Source: Chitinophagaceae bacterium | Lineage (GTDB): Bacteria; Bacteroidota; Bacteroidia; Chitinophagales; Chitinophagaceae | NCBI GenBank assembly: GCA_016702745.1 | Contig: JADJDJ010000001.1 | Coordinates: 682,001 to 746,000, forward strand | Direction of reading: 5' to 3' | DNA length: 64,000 nucleotides | Shown here: one piece after another, positions 55,220-63,086 of the stretch | Numbering within the stretch: the first letter of the stretch is position 1 | How the letters are laid out: each line of letters opens with the position of its first letter | Notes under the pieces: model-generated | Told to the model about the DNA's origin: nothing | The model's input: the letters and a program-made list of their open reading frames with translations, nothing else | Databases searched by the model: none | Made by a program: the position numbers and the translations under genes

Positions 55220-56284
55220 ATGACAGCAGCAATGGATATCACGATCAGAAAAGCAGAAAGAAGCAAATTGCAGGAACTCAGCCTGGAGAACCTCCCTTTC
55301 GGGAAATATTTCTCCGATCATATGCTGGAGGCAGATTATGAGAACGGGGAATGGAAAAATGTGGAAATCAAACCCTACCAGCCCCTTTTGCTGAACCCTT
55401 CTGTTGCGGCGATCCATTACGGACAATCCATTTTTGAAGGGATCAAAGCCTATAAGGACCGCCAGGGGGAAGCCTTTATTTTCAGGCCACATGATAATTT
55501 CAGACGGTTCAATATTTCAGCTGAGCGGATGCAGATGCCGGCTGTTCCGGAAGAGATTTTTATGGATGGAATGAAGCAACTGATCCAACTGGATAAAAAC
55601 TGGATTCCCTCCCGGGAAGACCATTCACTCTATATCCGCCCTTTTATGTTTGCATCAGATGAGTTGATTGGTGTTCGTCCTTCTGAGAATTATAAATTCA
55701 TGATCATTCTCAGTCCAACCGGACCCTATTACGCTGCCCCCATGCGTATTTACGTAGAGGAGCAGTATGTAAGGGCTGCACCGGGTGGAGTGGGATTTGC
55801 CAAGGCTGCCGGTAATTATGGCGCTGCCATGTATGCCACGGCACAGGCCAAAAAAATGGGATATGACCAGGTGCTTTGGATGGATGCCTGGGAACATAAA
55901 TATGTACAGGAATGCGGTACGATGAACGTATTCTTCATTATCGGTAATACTGCGATTACTCCGGATCTGAACCAGGGAACGATTCTGGATGGAGTGACCC
56001 GTCAGAGTTCGATTACGCTTTTAAAGGAAATGGGATTTACGGTAGAAGAAAGACCCCTGAGCATTGATGATATCATTGATGCCTATAAGGCAGGCCTGTT
56101 GTATGAGGTTTTTGGTACCGGTACAGCAGCCACCATCTCCATGATTAAGGAATTACGGTACAAAGATTTTGTGATGAAATTCGATACAGACAGCTGGAAA
56201 ACGGCTCCAATGCTCAAATCCTGGCTCACGGATATCCGCGAAGGAAGGAGGGAAGACCGATACCAGTGGATGTGGAAAGTATAA
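55220..56284 (+). CDS. ilvE: Branched-chain amino acid aminotransferase
   Basis: Class IV PLP aminotransferase that makes Val, Leu and Ile from the keto acids. 354 residues: IHYGQSIFEGIKAYKD, YIRPFMFASDELIGVRPS, FAKAAGNYGAAMYATAQAKK (PLP-lysine region), QECGTMNVFFI, ILDGVTRQSSI, EVFGTGTAATISM. Start at 55220; a second ATG four codons in is possible. It is read away from the rdgB operon and precedes the ribosomal genes by ~140 bp. Confidence 0.93.
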   Translation: MTAAMDITIRKAERSKLQELSLENLPFGKYFSDHMLEADYENGEWKNVEIKPYQPLLLNPSVAAIHYGQSIFEGIKAYKDRQGEAFIFRPHDNFRRFNISAERMQMPAVPEEIFMDGMKQLIQLDKNWIPSREDHSLYIRPFMFASDELIGVRPSENYKFMIILSPTGPYYAAPMRIYVEEQYVRAAPGGVGFAKAAGNYGAAMYATAQAKKMGYDQVLWMDAWEHKYVQECGTMNVFFIIGNTAITPDLNQGTILDGVTRQSSITLLKEMGFTVEERPLSIDDIIDAYKAGLLYEVFGTGTAATISMIKELRYKDFVMKFDTDSWKTAPMLKSWLTDIREGRREDRYQWMWKV

Positions 56285-56366
56285 GTGCCTAAAAATCAAT
56301 AACCTGAATCCCAGGTTCCTGGACCAGCCCCCTGGGGGTAAAATCTTGGAATTTGGGATTTGTATT

Positions 56367-56398
56367 TTTGGAATTTAAACAGATCGCCCCTACCTTTG
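56367..56398 (+). promoter_or_regulatory. rpsL-rpsG promoter
   Basis: TTTG (56367-56370) and TACCTTTG (56391-56398) are separated by 20 bases, the -33/-7 arrangement of Bacteroidota sigma-A promoters. The rpsL ATG is 26 bp downstream. Confidence 0.6.
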
Positions 56399-56423
56399 CC
56401 GTCCCAAAAATAAATGGTCAGGA

Positions 56424-56804
56424 ATGCCTACAATTCAACAATTAGTACGTAAAGGAAGAGAAATTATCAGGGCCAAGAGTAAATCAAGGGCTTTGGATCA
56501 GTGCCCCCAGCGTCGCGGGGTATGTACAAGGGTGTATACCACTACTCCTAAAAAACCAAACTCAGCGCTGCGTAAAGTAGCCAAGGTTCGTTTGACTAAC
56601 AAAGTAGAGGTGATCGCCTATATTCCCGGAGAAGGTCATAATCTTCAGGAGCACTCAATCGTACTGATCCGTGGCGGAAGGGTAAAAGATCTTCCGGGTG
56701 TACGTTATCACATTGTACGTGGTTCTCTGGATACTGCCGGTGTGAAGGACAGGAAGAAGAGCCGTTCCAAGTACGGTACCAAAAAAGATAAGGGTAAAAA
56801 ATAA
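56424..56804 (+). CDS. rpsL: 30S ribosomal protein S12
   Basis: 126 residues: MPTIQQLVRKGRE, CPQRRGVCTRVYTTTPKKPNSALRKVAKVRL (the loop with the lysine whose change gives streptomycin resistance), GEGHNLQEHSIVLIRGGRVKDLPGVRYHI. Decoding-centre protein of the small subunit. It is followed by rpsG after 57 bp. In most bacteria rpsL-rpsG-fusA form one operon; fusA is not here, since the next genes are unrelated. Confidence 0.98.
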   Translation: MPTIQQLVRKGREIIRAKSKSRALDQCPQRRGVCTRVYTTTPKKPNSALRKVAKVRLTNKVEVIAYIPGEGHNLQEHSIVLIRGGRVKDLPGVRYHIVRGSLDTAGVKDRKKSRSKYGTKKDKGKK

Positions 56805-56861
56805 TCCTCAGGCTTCGCCACAGGATGAAAGCAAAAGATAAAAGAAACTAATTTATAAGTC

Positions 56862-57329
56862 ATGCGTAAAGCACAAGCAAAGAAACTCCCGATAGCTCCC
56901 GATCCTAAGTTCAACGATAAACTGGTAACCCGGTTTGTGAACAACCTGATGTGGGAAGGAAAGAAAAGCGGAGCCTTCACTATTTTTTATGATGCATTGG
57001 ACAAGGTAGCCAAGCAAACCAACGAAGATGGTTATGAGGTTTGGAAAAAAGCCCTTTACAATGTTACCCCTGCTGTTGAAGTACGTAGCCGTCGTATCGG
57101 TGGTGCTACCTTCCAGATTCCTGCCGAGGTTCGTGCCGACAGGAAAATCTCCCTCAGCATCAAATGGCTGATCCGCTACAGCCGCGACCGGAATGGCCGC
57201 AGCATGGCAGACAAACTGGCCGGTGAAATCGTAGCCGCCTCCAAAGGGGAAGGATCTGCTTTCAAAAAGAAAGAAGATACACACCGTATGGCTGAAGCCA
57301 ACAAGGCCTTCGCCCACTTTAAAGTATAA
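56862..57329 (+). CDS. rpsG: 30S ribosomal protein S7
   Basis: 155 residues: DPKFNDKLVTRFVNNLMWEGKKSGA, NVTPAVEVRSRRIGGATFQIP, RKISLSIKWLIRYSRDR, MADKLAGEIVAASKGEGSAFKKKEDTHRMAEANKAFAHF. It starts head assembly of the 30S subunit. A terminator lies directly after, so this operon has only two genes here. Confidence 0.98.
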   Translation: MRKAQAKKLPIAPDPKFNDKLVTRFVNNLMWEGKKSGAFTIFYDALDKVAKQTNEDGYEVWKKALYNVTPAVEVRSRRIGGATFQIPAEVRADRKISLSIKWLIRYSRDRNGRSMADKLAGEIVAASKGEGSAFKKKEDTHRMAEANKAFAHFKV

Positions 57330-57349
57330 TCAGTACAACTGCACTTTAT

Positions 57350-57384
57350 TAAAAATCCTGTCATTACCGGCAGGATTTTTTTGC
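57350..57384 (+). terminator. rpsG terminator
   Basis: AAATCCTG and CAGGATTT pair around TCATTACCGG, followed by a T-run. Confidence 0.85.
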
Positions 57385-57419
57385 TTTTAAAAAAAAGGTC
57401 TTTTGTTATCCGGCTTGTT

Positions 57420-58303
57420 TCAGGCATTCGCCTTCAGGTATATACGCAGCTGGTTCCCGATGATTTCCGTCCAGCCCATTGTAAAGCTCTCTGTTCTGAA
57501 GTCGGGGCCGTTTCCTGCAAAAGAGGCAACTCCGGTATGCGTTAATACCAGCCTGGTCTGATCCCCATTGGGAAATAATTCAAAACAGACAACAGAGAAT
57601 CCTTCTCTGTTTTCATAGGTCCAGCTATAGGCGATTTTTTTTCCAGGAACAATTTCCAGTACACGACAATCGTGCATATAGACTTCTCCCGTGCTGCCTT
57701 TTCCCGCAAAGCGGAACCGGAAACCGGGTACAGGTTGAAAGTCGTCGAGGTCGAAATACCATTTTTTCAATTGGGACAAATCGGTCAGTGCTTTCCATAT
57801 CAGATCAGCGCTGGCATTGAAATTTCTTTCAATTACAATGGGAGCAGCAAGATGATAGAGTTGGCTGCTGATGTATTCATCCATCCTGGTAATATTTTGT
57901 ACCATCCCCACATCGGCCTTGAATACTTTGATGACCTCTTGTAGCTGGGAGGCTGATTCAAAAACTGAATGCAGGGTAACCAGGGTCTTTGTACCCTTTG
58001 CCTCAAAGCGGGCGGTCATGACGAAGGGGGGAAACTTTCATGCCGCATTATAATCAGGGATGGTTTTTCGAGGGTGATATAAACATGCTTGTTTTTATAA
58101 TCGGTCCCATCGGGGCCATGCATCACAAATTCCCATTCACCCCCTTCATTCACCTCCATTTTACTGATGGTACTGCTGAAGCCAACCGGTCCCCACCAGT
58201 GCCGGATATGTTCCGGATTGGTCCAGGCTTCCCATACCAGTTCCTGCGGGGCATCAATCAGCCTGCTGATGAATAATTCCCGGTTTTCAGTTGAAGTAGA
58301 CAT
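57420..58303 (-). CDS. Tandem SRPBCC (AHSA1-like) protein, one homopolymer frameshift
   Basis: Two open parts (58303-58016 and 58019-57420) join into 294 residues if one base is added to the G run at 58026-58031. The first SRPBCC domain (1-145) has the AHSA1-type N-terminus FISRLIDAPQELVWEAWTNPEHIRHWWGPVG, and the second (150-290) begins APIVIERNFNASADLIWKALTD. These domains form a hydrophobic pocket; their ligands are unknown. It lies next to an ArsR regulator gene, a common pairing with AHSA1-like proteins. Confidence 0.8.
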
Positions 58304-58356
58304 ATCGCTGTTTTTTAGTTGCTATAAATTATCGCTGCCTGCTGTTACAGCTGGTT

Positions 58357-58707
58357 TCATTTCGGTTTTGCTGCTTTCTTTTTTACTGTTGCTTTTTTCT
58401 CCTGAAGCGTACCCAGGTATTTTTCCAATGCATCCAGTTTCAGTTCCCAGAATTGCCGGTATTGTGCAACCCAACCAGCTACTTCATGAAGAGAAGAGAG
58501 CTTTGCCTCGCAATATCTTTCCCGTCCTTCTTTTCTGATCCGGATCAGGCCGCATTCATTCAGGATACGGATATGTTTTGAAATGGCAGGCCGGCTGATC
58601 TTGAATTCACCGGCAATGCTATTGAGGTTCAGGTGGCGGGTGGCAATCAGGCTGATAATCTCGCGACGGGTGGGATCAGCAATGGCCTGGAACACATCTC
58701 TTCTCAT
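58357..58707 (-). CDS. ArsR family transcriptional regulator
   Basis: 116 residues: MRRDVFQAIADPTRREIISLIATRHLN, then IAGEFKISRPAISKHIRILNECGLIRIRKEGRERYCEAKL, a winged helix. No ELCVCDL metal-site motif, so it is not the classical arsenic sensor; it is of the kind found beside SRPBCC genes. Lysine-rich tail (KKATVKKKAAKPK). It precedes the SRPBCC gene by ~54 bp on the same strand and likely controls it. Confidence 0.9.
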   Translation of the reverse strand: MRRDVFQAIADPTRREIISLIATRHLNLNSIAGEFKISRPAISKHIRILNECGLIRIRKEGRERYCEAKLSSLHEVAGWVAQYRQFWELKLDALEKYLGTLQEKKATVKKKAAKPK

Positions 58708-58830
58708 GGGGGATATTTTATGTAACTGTTCGGTTACAAATATAGGAAACCGTTTGGTTACGCAAAATATGTTTTTGCTCCAACAACCTGTTGAATGTGC
58801 AATGACTTGATCGGCAGTGAAAAAGCCTGC

Positions 58831-59190
58831 TTATTTTTTTTCGGGGATACAGTAGGAACGGATGGAAACGAGTTTGCCTTCTTCGTTAAAAAGATAAAGA
58901 TCACAGGCCTTCACAAAAGCTACCCGTTGCTGGTTGCGGATAAATTCAGCGGTACCACTCACAGCCACCTGATGGCCCTCCGTGATTACAGATTCCGTGG
59001 TAAATACAGTGGTCACTGATTCGAAATAAGCAGCCGTAGACGCACATTGCTCCATGACAGCTGCTTTACCGGAATAGACTGATTCGCCAATGACTTCCCA
59101 TACAATTTTCTCATGTAGAAAGGGATAAACCTTTGCAAAGGCTCCGTTCGAAAAGGCGACGGCGATTTCAGTGAAAGTCATACCCTTCAT
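58831..59190 (-). CDS. SnoaL/NTF2-like protein
   Basis: 119 residues of the NTF2-like fold: an N-terminal helix (FTEIAVAFSNGAFAKVYPFL), then HEKIVWEVIGES and a sheet-rich C-terminal half (GHQVAVSGTAEFIR). Members bind small ligands or catalyse isomerisation; the substrate is unknown. It lies 8 bp downstream of the DoxX gene, same strand. Confidence 0.75.
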   Translation of the reverse strand: MKGMTFTEIAVAFSNGAFAKVYPFLHEKIVWEVIGESVYSGKAAVMEQCASTAAYFESVTTVFTTESVITEGHQVAVSGTAEFIRNQQRVAFVKACDLYLFNEEGKLVSIRSYCIPEKK

Positions 59191-59198
59191 TAAAAAAA

Positions 59199-59585
59199 TT
59201 AATTATTGTTTATTTTCTTAATCTGGTGCCAGAGAATATAAGATAACACACCCGGAAGTATCCAGATCAGCATCGTCAGCATCCGGGGATCAAAACTACC
59301 GGCTACCGTAATCGCAGAAAAAACGGCACCGCCCAGATCGAAGAATAAACCGGCATAGGCCCACTCTTTGATGCTGTTTAAACCGGGAATCAGGATGGCT
59401 ATCGACCCAATGATTTTGGCCCAGCTGATGAATTGAATAAAATAAACGGGATACCCCAACCAGCCATGAAAGATTGCTTTTGTTTTTTCGTCAGGGCCAA
59501 TGCCGCCGATGGAAGAATAAATCATCAGACCGGAAAAGGCAAGTGTAAAAAGCCAATAAAGTATGGTGATCGTTTTTTTATTCAT
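59199..59585 (-). CDS. DoxX-like family membrane protein
   Basis: 128 residues with four membrane helices (ITILYWLFTLAFSGLMIYS, KIIGSIAILIPGLNSI, AYAGLFFDLGGAVFSAI, LTMLIWILPGVLSYIL). Matches the small DoxX-like family with no fixed function. It overlaps the next gene by 8 bp. Confidence 0.8.
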   Translation of the reverse strand: MNKKTITILYWLFTLAFSGLMIYSSIGGIGPDEKTKAIFHGWLGYPVYFIQFISWAKIIGSIAILIPGLNSIKEWAYAGLFFDLGGAVFSAITVAGSFDPRMLTMLIWILPGVLSYILWHQIKKINNN

Positions 59586-59889
59586 GATTGCTGGTTGAAA
59601 GTTTAAAAGTTAATCCTGCTGCCTGCAGGGCTGATTTTAATTTGGGCAGGGCAGAAGGACCGATACCGTGTAAGGCTAATATTTCTTTTTCTGTACAGTG
59701 TGCAATTTTCTTCAGACTGTTAAAGCCATTGTTTTCCAGCGCTCTTCTCGCTGGCGCGGCAAGTGTTAGCATCCAGTCATTGGCCGGTTTCCGTTTCTTT
59801 TCACAAACAGGACAAACCGGGCAGTCACTGCTTTTGAAATAAATATGTCCGGCCGGACATTGCTTCCTGTTTTTCTTTGTGGTTGCCAT
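59578..59889 (-). CDS. Helix-hairpin-helix protein with RNA polymerase alpha C-terminal-like domain
   Basis: About 103 residues. Near the N-terminus GHIYFKSSDCPVCPVCEKKRK holds Cys pairs suited to zinc, followed by a domain like the C-terminal domain of RNA polymerase alpha (LAAPARRALENNGFNSLKKIAHCTEKEILALHGIGPSALPKLKSALQ). It may bind DNA; the role is unknown. The ATG at 59889 (MATTKKNRKQ) fits better than one 14 codons upstream. Confidence 0.75.
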   Translation of the reverse strand: MATTKKNRKQCPAGHIYFKSSDCPVCPVCEKKRKPANDWMLTLAAPARRALENNGFNSLKKIAHCTEKEILALHGIGPSALPKLKSALQAAGLTFKLSTSNHE

Positions 59890-59905
59890 TTGGATCTGTG
59901 ATTCA

Positions 59906-60769
59906 TTACTGGTTGCTGCCCTCATAAGCAACCTGCAGATCGGCTACTATAATTTTATTCATTTTCAGCATGGCCTGCATCACTCTGCCCGCTTTTTCTT
60001 TATCGGGATCGCTCATTAACTGCGGAAGTTGTTTAGGAACTATTTGCCAGGAAATACCAAAAGGATCCTTCAGCCAGCCACAGCGGCTTTCTGCGCCTCC
60101 ATTTGCTGTTAAATGATTCCAGTAATAATCCACTTCTTCCTGTCCGTCGCAGTCTACCACAAAGGAAAGTCCTTCATTGAATCCGAATGGATGAGGGCCA
60201 GAACTGTCCATGGCCGTAAATAATTGTCCTTCCAGCCAGAATTGTCCGTGTTTGATATAACCGGTTACATCCGGTTCATTTTCTTCATACCGGTGCAGGG
60301 CTTTTACCGAAGCATCTTTAAAAACAGAAATATACAGTTCAATGGCTTGTTCTGCTTTTCCGGATTTCTCTCCGGTGAACATGAGACAGGGCACAATGCT
60401 TTCTTCATCCATGGTGCCACCCATCATCAGTTGCCAGTTTACTCCAAAGCGATCCTGGCACCAGCCATAGTATTCACTCCAGGGGTATTTATTCAATGGC
60501 ATCATGACCATGCCTCCTTCACAGAGTTGATTCCATTTTTCCTCCAATTCTTCTTTTGTTTGACAGGGGAGGAAGAAGGAGATAGAGGGATTGAGTTTAA
60601 AATAAGGGCCACCATTCAATGCCATGAATTTTTTACCGGCAATTTCAAACAGTTGTACCATTCCGGTGTCTGCCAGCATCCTTCCATTGGAAAAAACTTC
60701 GCAATATAAATCAGCGGCTTCTTTCCCTTTCCCATCAAACCAAAGACAGGGATAAATCTTATTATTCAT
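59906..60769 (-). CDS. VOC family protein with two PhnB-like domains
   Basis: 287 residues: two repeats of a glyoxalase/PhnB-like fold. First (MNNKIYPCLWFDGKGKEAADLY, WSEYYGWCQDRFGVNWQLMMGG) and second (IVPCLMFTGEKSGKAEQAIELY, CGWLKDPFGISWQIVPKQLP). Each ends with the DRFGVNW or DPFGISW signature, and each can form one metal site. Members act as isomerases, dioxygenases or resistance proteins; substrate unknown. Its start meets the stop of the next VOC gene. Confidence 0.85.
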   Translation of the reverse strand: MNNKIYPCLWFDGKGKEAADLYCEVFSNGRMLADTGMVQLFEIAGKKFMALNGGPYFKLNPSISFFLPCQTKEELEEKWNQLCEGGMVMMPLNKYPWSEYYGWCQDRFGVNWQLMMGGTMDEESIVPCLMFTGEKSGKAEQAIELYISVFKDASVKALHRYEENEPDVTGYIKHGQFWLEGQLFTAMDSSGPHPFGFNEGLSFVVDCDGQEEVDYYWNHLTANGGAESRCGWLKDPFGISWQIVPKQLPQLMSDPDKEKAGRVMQAMLKMNKIIVADLQVAYEGSNQ

Positions 60770-61206
60770 CAGGATTTGTTTTCGTAGTTAAACATCCACT
60801 TGATACCAAATTGGTCAATACAACTTCCAAAGTAAGCACCCCAGAACATATCGGTCATGGGCATTTCCACCACACCGCCCGCTGAAATACCCTTGAACAG
60901 ACGATCTGCTTCTTCTTTGCTGTCGAGGTGCAGGCTGATATAAACATTATTCCCTTTGTTCACGGTAAAGCCCATTTGTTCAGGGGCATCTGACCCCATC
61001 AGTTTATATCCGCCTGTAATCGGGAGGCATACATGTAGTACCAGGTTTTTTGCTTCTTCAGGCAAAGGAGGCATTCCTTCCTGTGGAGGCATATCTCCAA
61101 AACGACGGATACCGCCTTCAAATTCACCTCCAAAAATGGATTGATACAAAGTGAATGCTGCTTCTGTCTGGTTCGCAAAATTGAGATAGGTTCCTACGCT
61201 TGCCAT
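60769..61206 (-). CDS. VOC family protein (PhnB-like)
   Basis: 145 residues: VGTYLNFANQTEAAFTLYQSIFGGEFEGGI, PITGGYKLMGSDAPEQMGF, FWGAYFGSCIDQFGIKWMFNYE. Single PhnB-like domain. It overlaps the two-domain VOC gene downstream by one base and lies 11 bp from the SRPBCC gene upstream; the three look co-transcribed. Confidence 0.87.
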   Translation of the reverse strand: MASVGTYLNFANQTEAAFTLYQSIFGGEFEGGIRRFGDMPPQEGMPPLPEEAKNLVLHVCLPITGGYKLMGSDAPEQMGFTVNKGNNVYISLHLDSKEEADRLFKGISAGGVVEMPMTDMFWGAYFGSCIDQFGIKWMFNYENKS

Positions 61207-61217
61207 AAAAAATTGTT

Positions 61218-62076
61218 TTAATTGGATTCAACATGTTTTTTAAAATTGTTCAGGATCGCCTGCCATCCTCCCTGTTGCAATTCGAGCGAATTCATTTGCT
61301 CTGTTTCGAATCTTTCTGTTACAATTGTTCCACCGCCTTCCTGCGTTTTGAAAACTGTTTTCCAGGTCCTGCCATCCCCGAGTAAAACGCCGATGAATTC
61401 ATTTTCTTTCACATCCTGGTAATCGCCTGCAAAATCGAAACTGAAACTTCCGTCTTTAGCGGCCATGGTAAATGAAAATTTTCCGCCATTGCGGCAGTCG
61501 CAGGAAGCCGCCGGACAATGCCAGTCCTCAGAAGCATGGTTCCACTGCATGATATGTTCTGCTGTGGTCCAGGCCATCCAGGCTTTTTCAACCGGGGCAT
61601 TGATTACAGCATGGATCGTGATGACAGGTTTCACTGTTCCTTCTGCCAATCCCTTTATTTTTTCCATAGCCAGGGGCCAGGTTTTTGAAAAGTAGTCACT
61701 GTATTCATCACCCATGTCCATTTCCATTGTCAGTACACAATGATCATTTTCAGTGCGGAGGGTATAATTTTCAAGTGATCCGGCCCAGGCGGCAACTTTT
61801 TCACTGCTGGTATCTTCAATTCCGTTGACCACCATTCCCAGATGTTTGAAAGACATGAATTCATGAGGACGATGAGCGGCAATTTCACTCACCATTCCGG
61901 CTCCATTGCCATCTACAAAATAAATTCTGGAACCTTCTTTCCATTCATCTGTTTTAACAGTGGAGCCTTCTGCAAAAACAGTGGTCCAGGTTTCATAGCA
62001 ATGAATATTCCAGAGTGCATCCCATATTTTTTTCTTTGGGGGCATTGATCGTAATGCTGAAACTTAGTTTTTGCAT
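61218..62076 (-). CDS. Tandem SRPBCC protein (one homopolymer frameshift at the start)
   Basis: The open frame begins at 62045, but removing one base from the T run at 62027-62033 extends it to the ATG at 62076, giving MQKLSFSITINAPKEKIWDA, a proper SRPBCC N-terminus, and 285 residues. First domain to ~140, second from VITIHAVINAPVEKAWMAWTTAEHIMQWNHA, of AHSA1 type. The second domain has CPAASCDC, an odd Cys cluster. Ligand unknown. Confidence 0.8.
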
Positions 62077-62080
62077 GGGT

Positions 62081-62521
62081 TTATTTTTTTACAGTTTTTT
62101 TCTTTGCTTGTTCAGGAACTGCTTTCTTTTTAGAAGCCGGTTTCTTTTTTGCAGCCATCATCCTTTCTTCATTATCCGCCAGGCGGTACGCTACCATTCT
62201 TTTGATCAGGTCCAGCGGGAGGGGCTCATTTAACGGAAATTGAACGGTGCCTTTCCCGCCTTTGTAGCGGTCTAATTCTTTCTTGAAAGAAGGAGCAGAT
62301 CTTGGTGCAGGATACACACTGACATGATTGGCGAATCCGGCAAAATAAATCAGCATGCCGTATTGTTTGTATCCTGCAATACCATAACTGATCATTTCTT
62401 CAGCTTCCGGTGCAGCGGCACGGATCGTTTTCCTGATTTGTTTCAGCAGGGTTTGTGTGGGGAGCGGGAAGCTCTTGATATATTCATCCACTGATGCCGC
62501 TTTGGTCATCCTTGTTGACAT
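62081..62521 (-). CDS. DUF1801 family protein
   Basis: 146 residues: SVDEYIKSFPLPTQTLLKQIRKTIRAAAPEAEEMISYGIAGYK, then YFAGFANHVSVYPAP and KGTVQFPLNEPLPLDLIKRMV, the DUF1801 (YdhG-like) pattern, of unknown function. It ends in a Lys/Ala-rich tail (KKKPASKKKAVPEQAKKK) that could bind nucleic acid. It starts ~47 bp after the VOC gene upstream. Confidence 0.87.
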   Translation of the reverse strand: MSTRMTKAASVDEYIKSFPLPTQTLLKQIRKTIRAAAPEAEEMISYGIAGYKQYGMLIYFAGFANHVSVYPAPRSAPSFKKELDRYKGGKGTVQFPLNEPLPLDLIKRMVAYRLADNEERMMAAKKKPASKKKAVPEQAKKKTVKK

Positions 62522-62568
62522 GATTGTTGGTTTTTTTGTGCGGACAATAAATATATTTAATATTTCTG

Positions 62569-62988
62569 CTAATTGGATTGCCGGCTGTCAAAATGAAGCA
62601 GCCAGTGATTGCCAAACTTATCCACAAGCTCTCCAAACAGGGCACCCCAGAATGAAATATGTACCGGATGGGTAGCATCACCACCTGCTGCCAGTTTGTT
62701 GTAATAGTCATGAATTTCCTTTTCACTGCTGCAATCCAGCATGATGGAAATGGAATTTCCTTTTTGCAAACCATCGTCTACTGCCAAATCAGATCCCATG
62801 ATTTCAAGATCACGGATACGCAGCACAGCATGTACAATGGTGTCTTTCATATTCGCAGGCATGGAAGAAGAGAGCGGTGAATCACCCACGGTTTGCAAAT
62901 GAAGGTCACCTCCCAGACAGTTGCGGTAAAATTCCATGGCTTCCAGGCAATGGCCATTAAAACTCAGATAGGGACTTATTTTTTTCAT
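62569..62988 (-). CDS. VOC family protein (PhnB-like)
   Basis: 139 residues: MKKISPYLSFNGHCLEAMEFYRNCLGGDLHLQTVG, MGSDLAVDDGLQKGN, SFWGALFGELVDKFGNHWLLHF. I chose the ATG at 62988; in-frame upstream starts (to 63069) would run through the divergent promoter region with a perfect palindrome. It is the first gene of the leftward cluster. Confidence 0.88.
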   Translation of the reverse strand: MKKISPYLSFNGHCLEAMEFYRNCLGGDLHLQTVGDSPLSSSMPANMKDTIVHAVLRIRDLEIMGSDLAVDDGLQKGNSISIMLDCSSEKEIHDYYNKLAAGGDATHPVHISFWGALFGELVDKFGNHWLLHFDSRQSN

Positions 62989-63027
62989 GTTTTCACAAAG
63001 ATCAATAAGGACCATGATAAGGGCGCT

Positions 63028-63041
63028 TGTCATATATGACA
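63028..63041. promoter_or_regulatory. Candidate operator between divergent VOC and GlxA-type genes
   Basis: TGTCATATATGACA is a perfect 14-bp palindrome, 40 bp from the VOC start and 46 bp from the AraC-type start. It could be bound by the AraC-type regulator or another dimeric repressor. Confidence 0.5.
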
Positions 63042-63086
63042 GTTTTAAGGGTTGATTACGACAAGCCAAAACCCTACCTTTATCTC

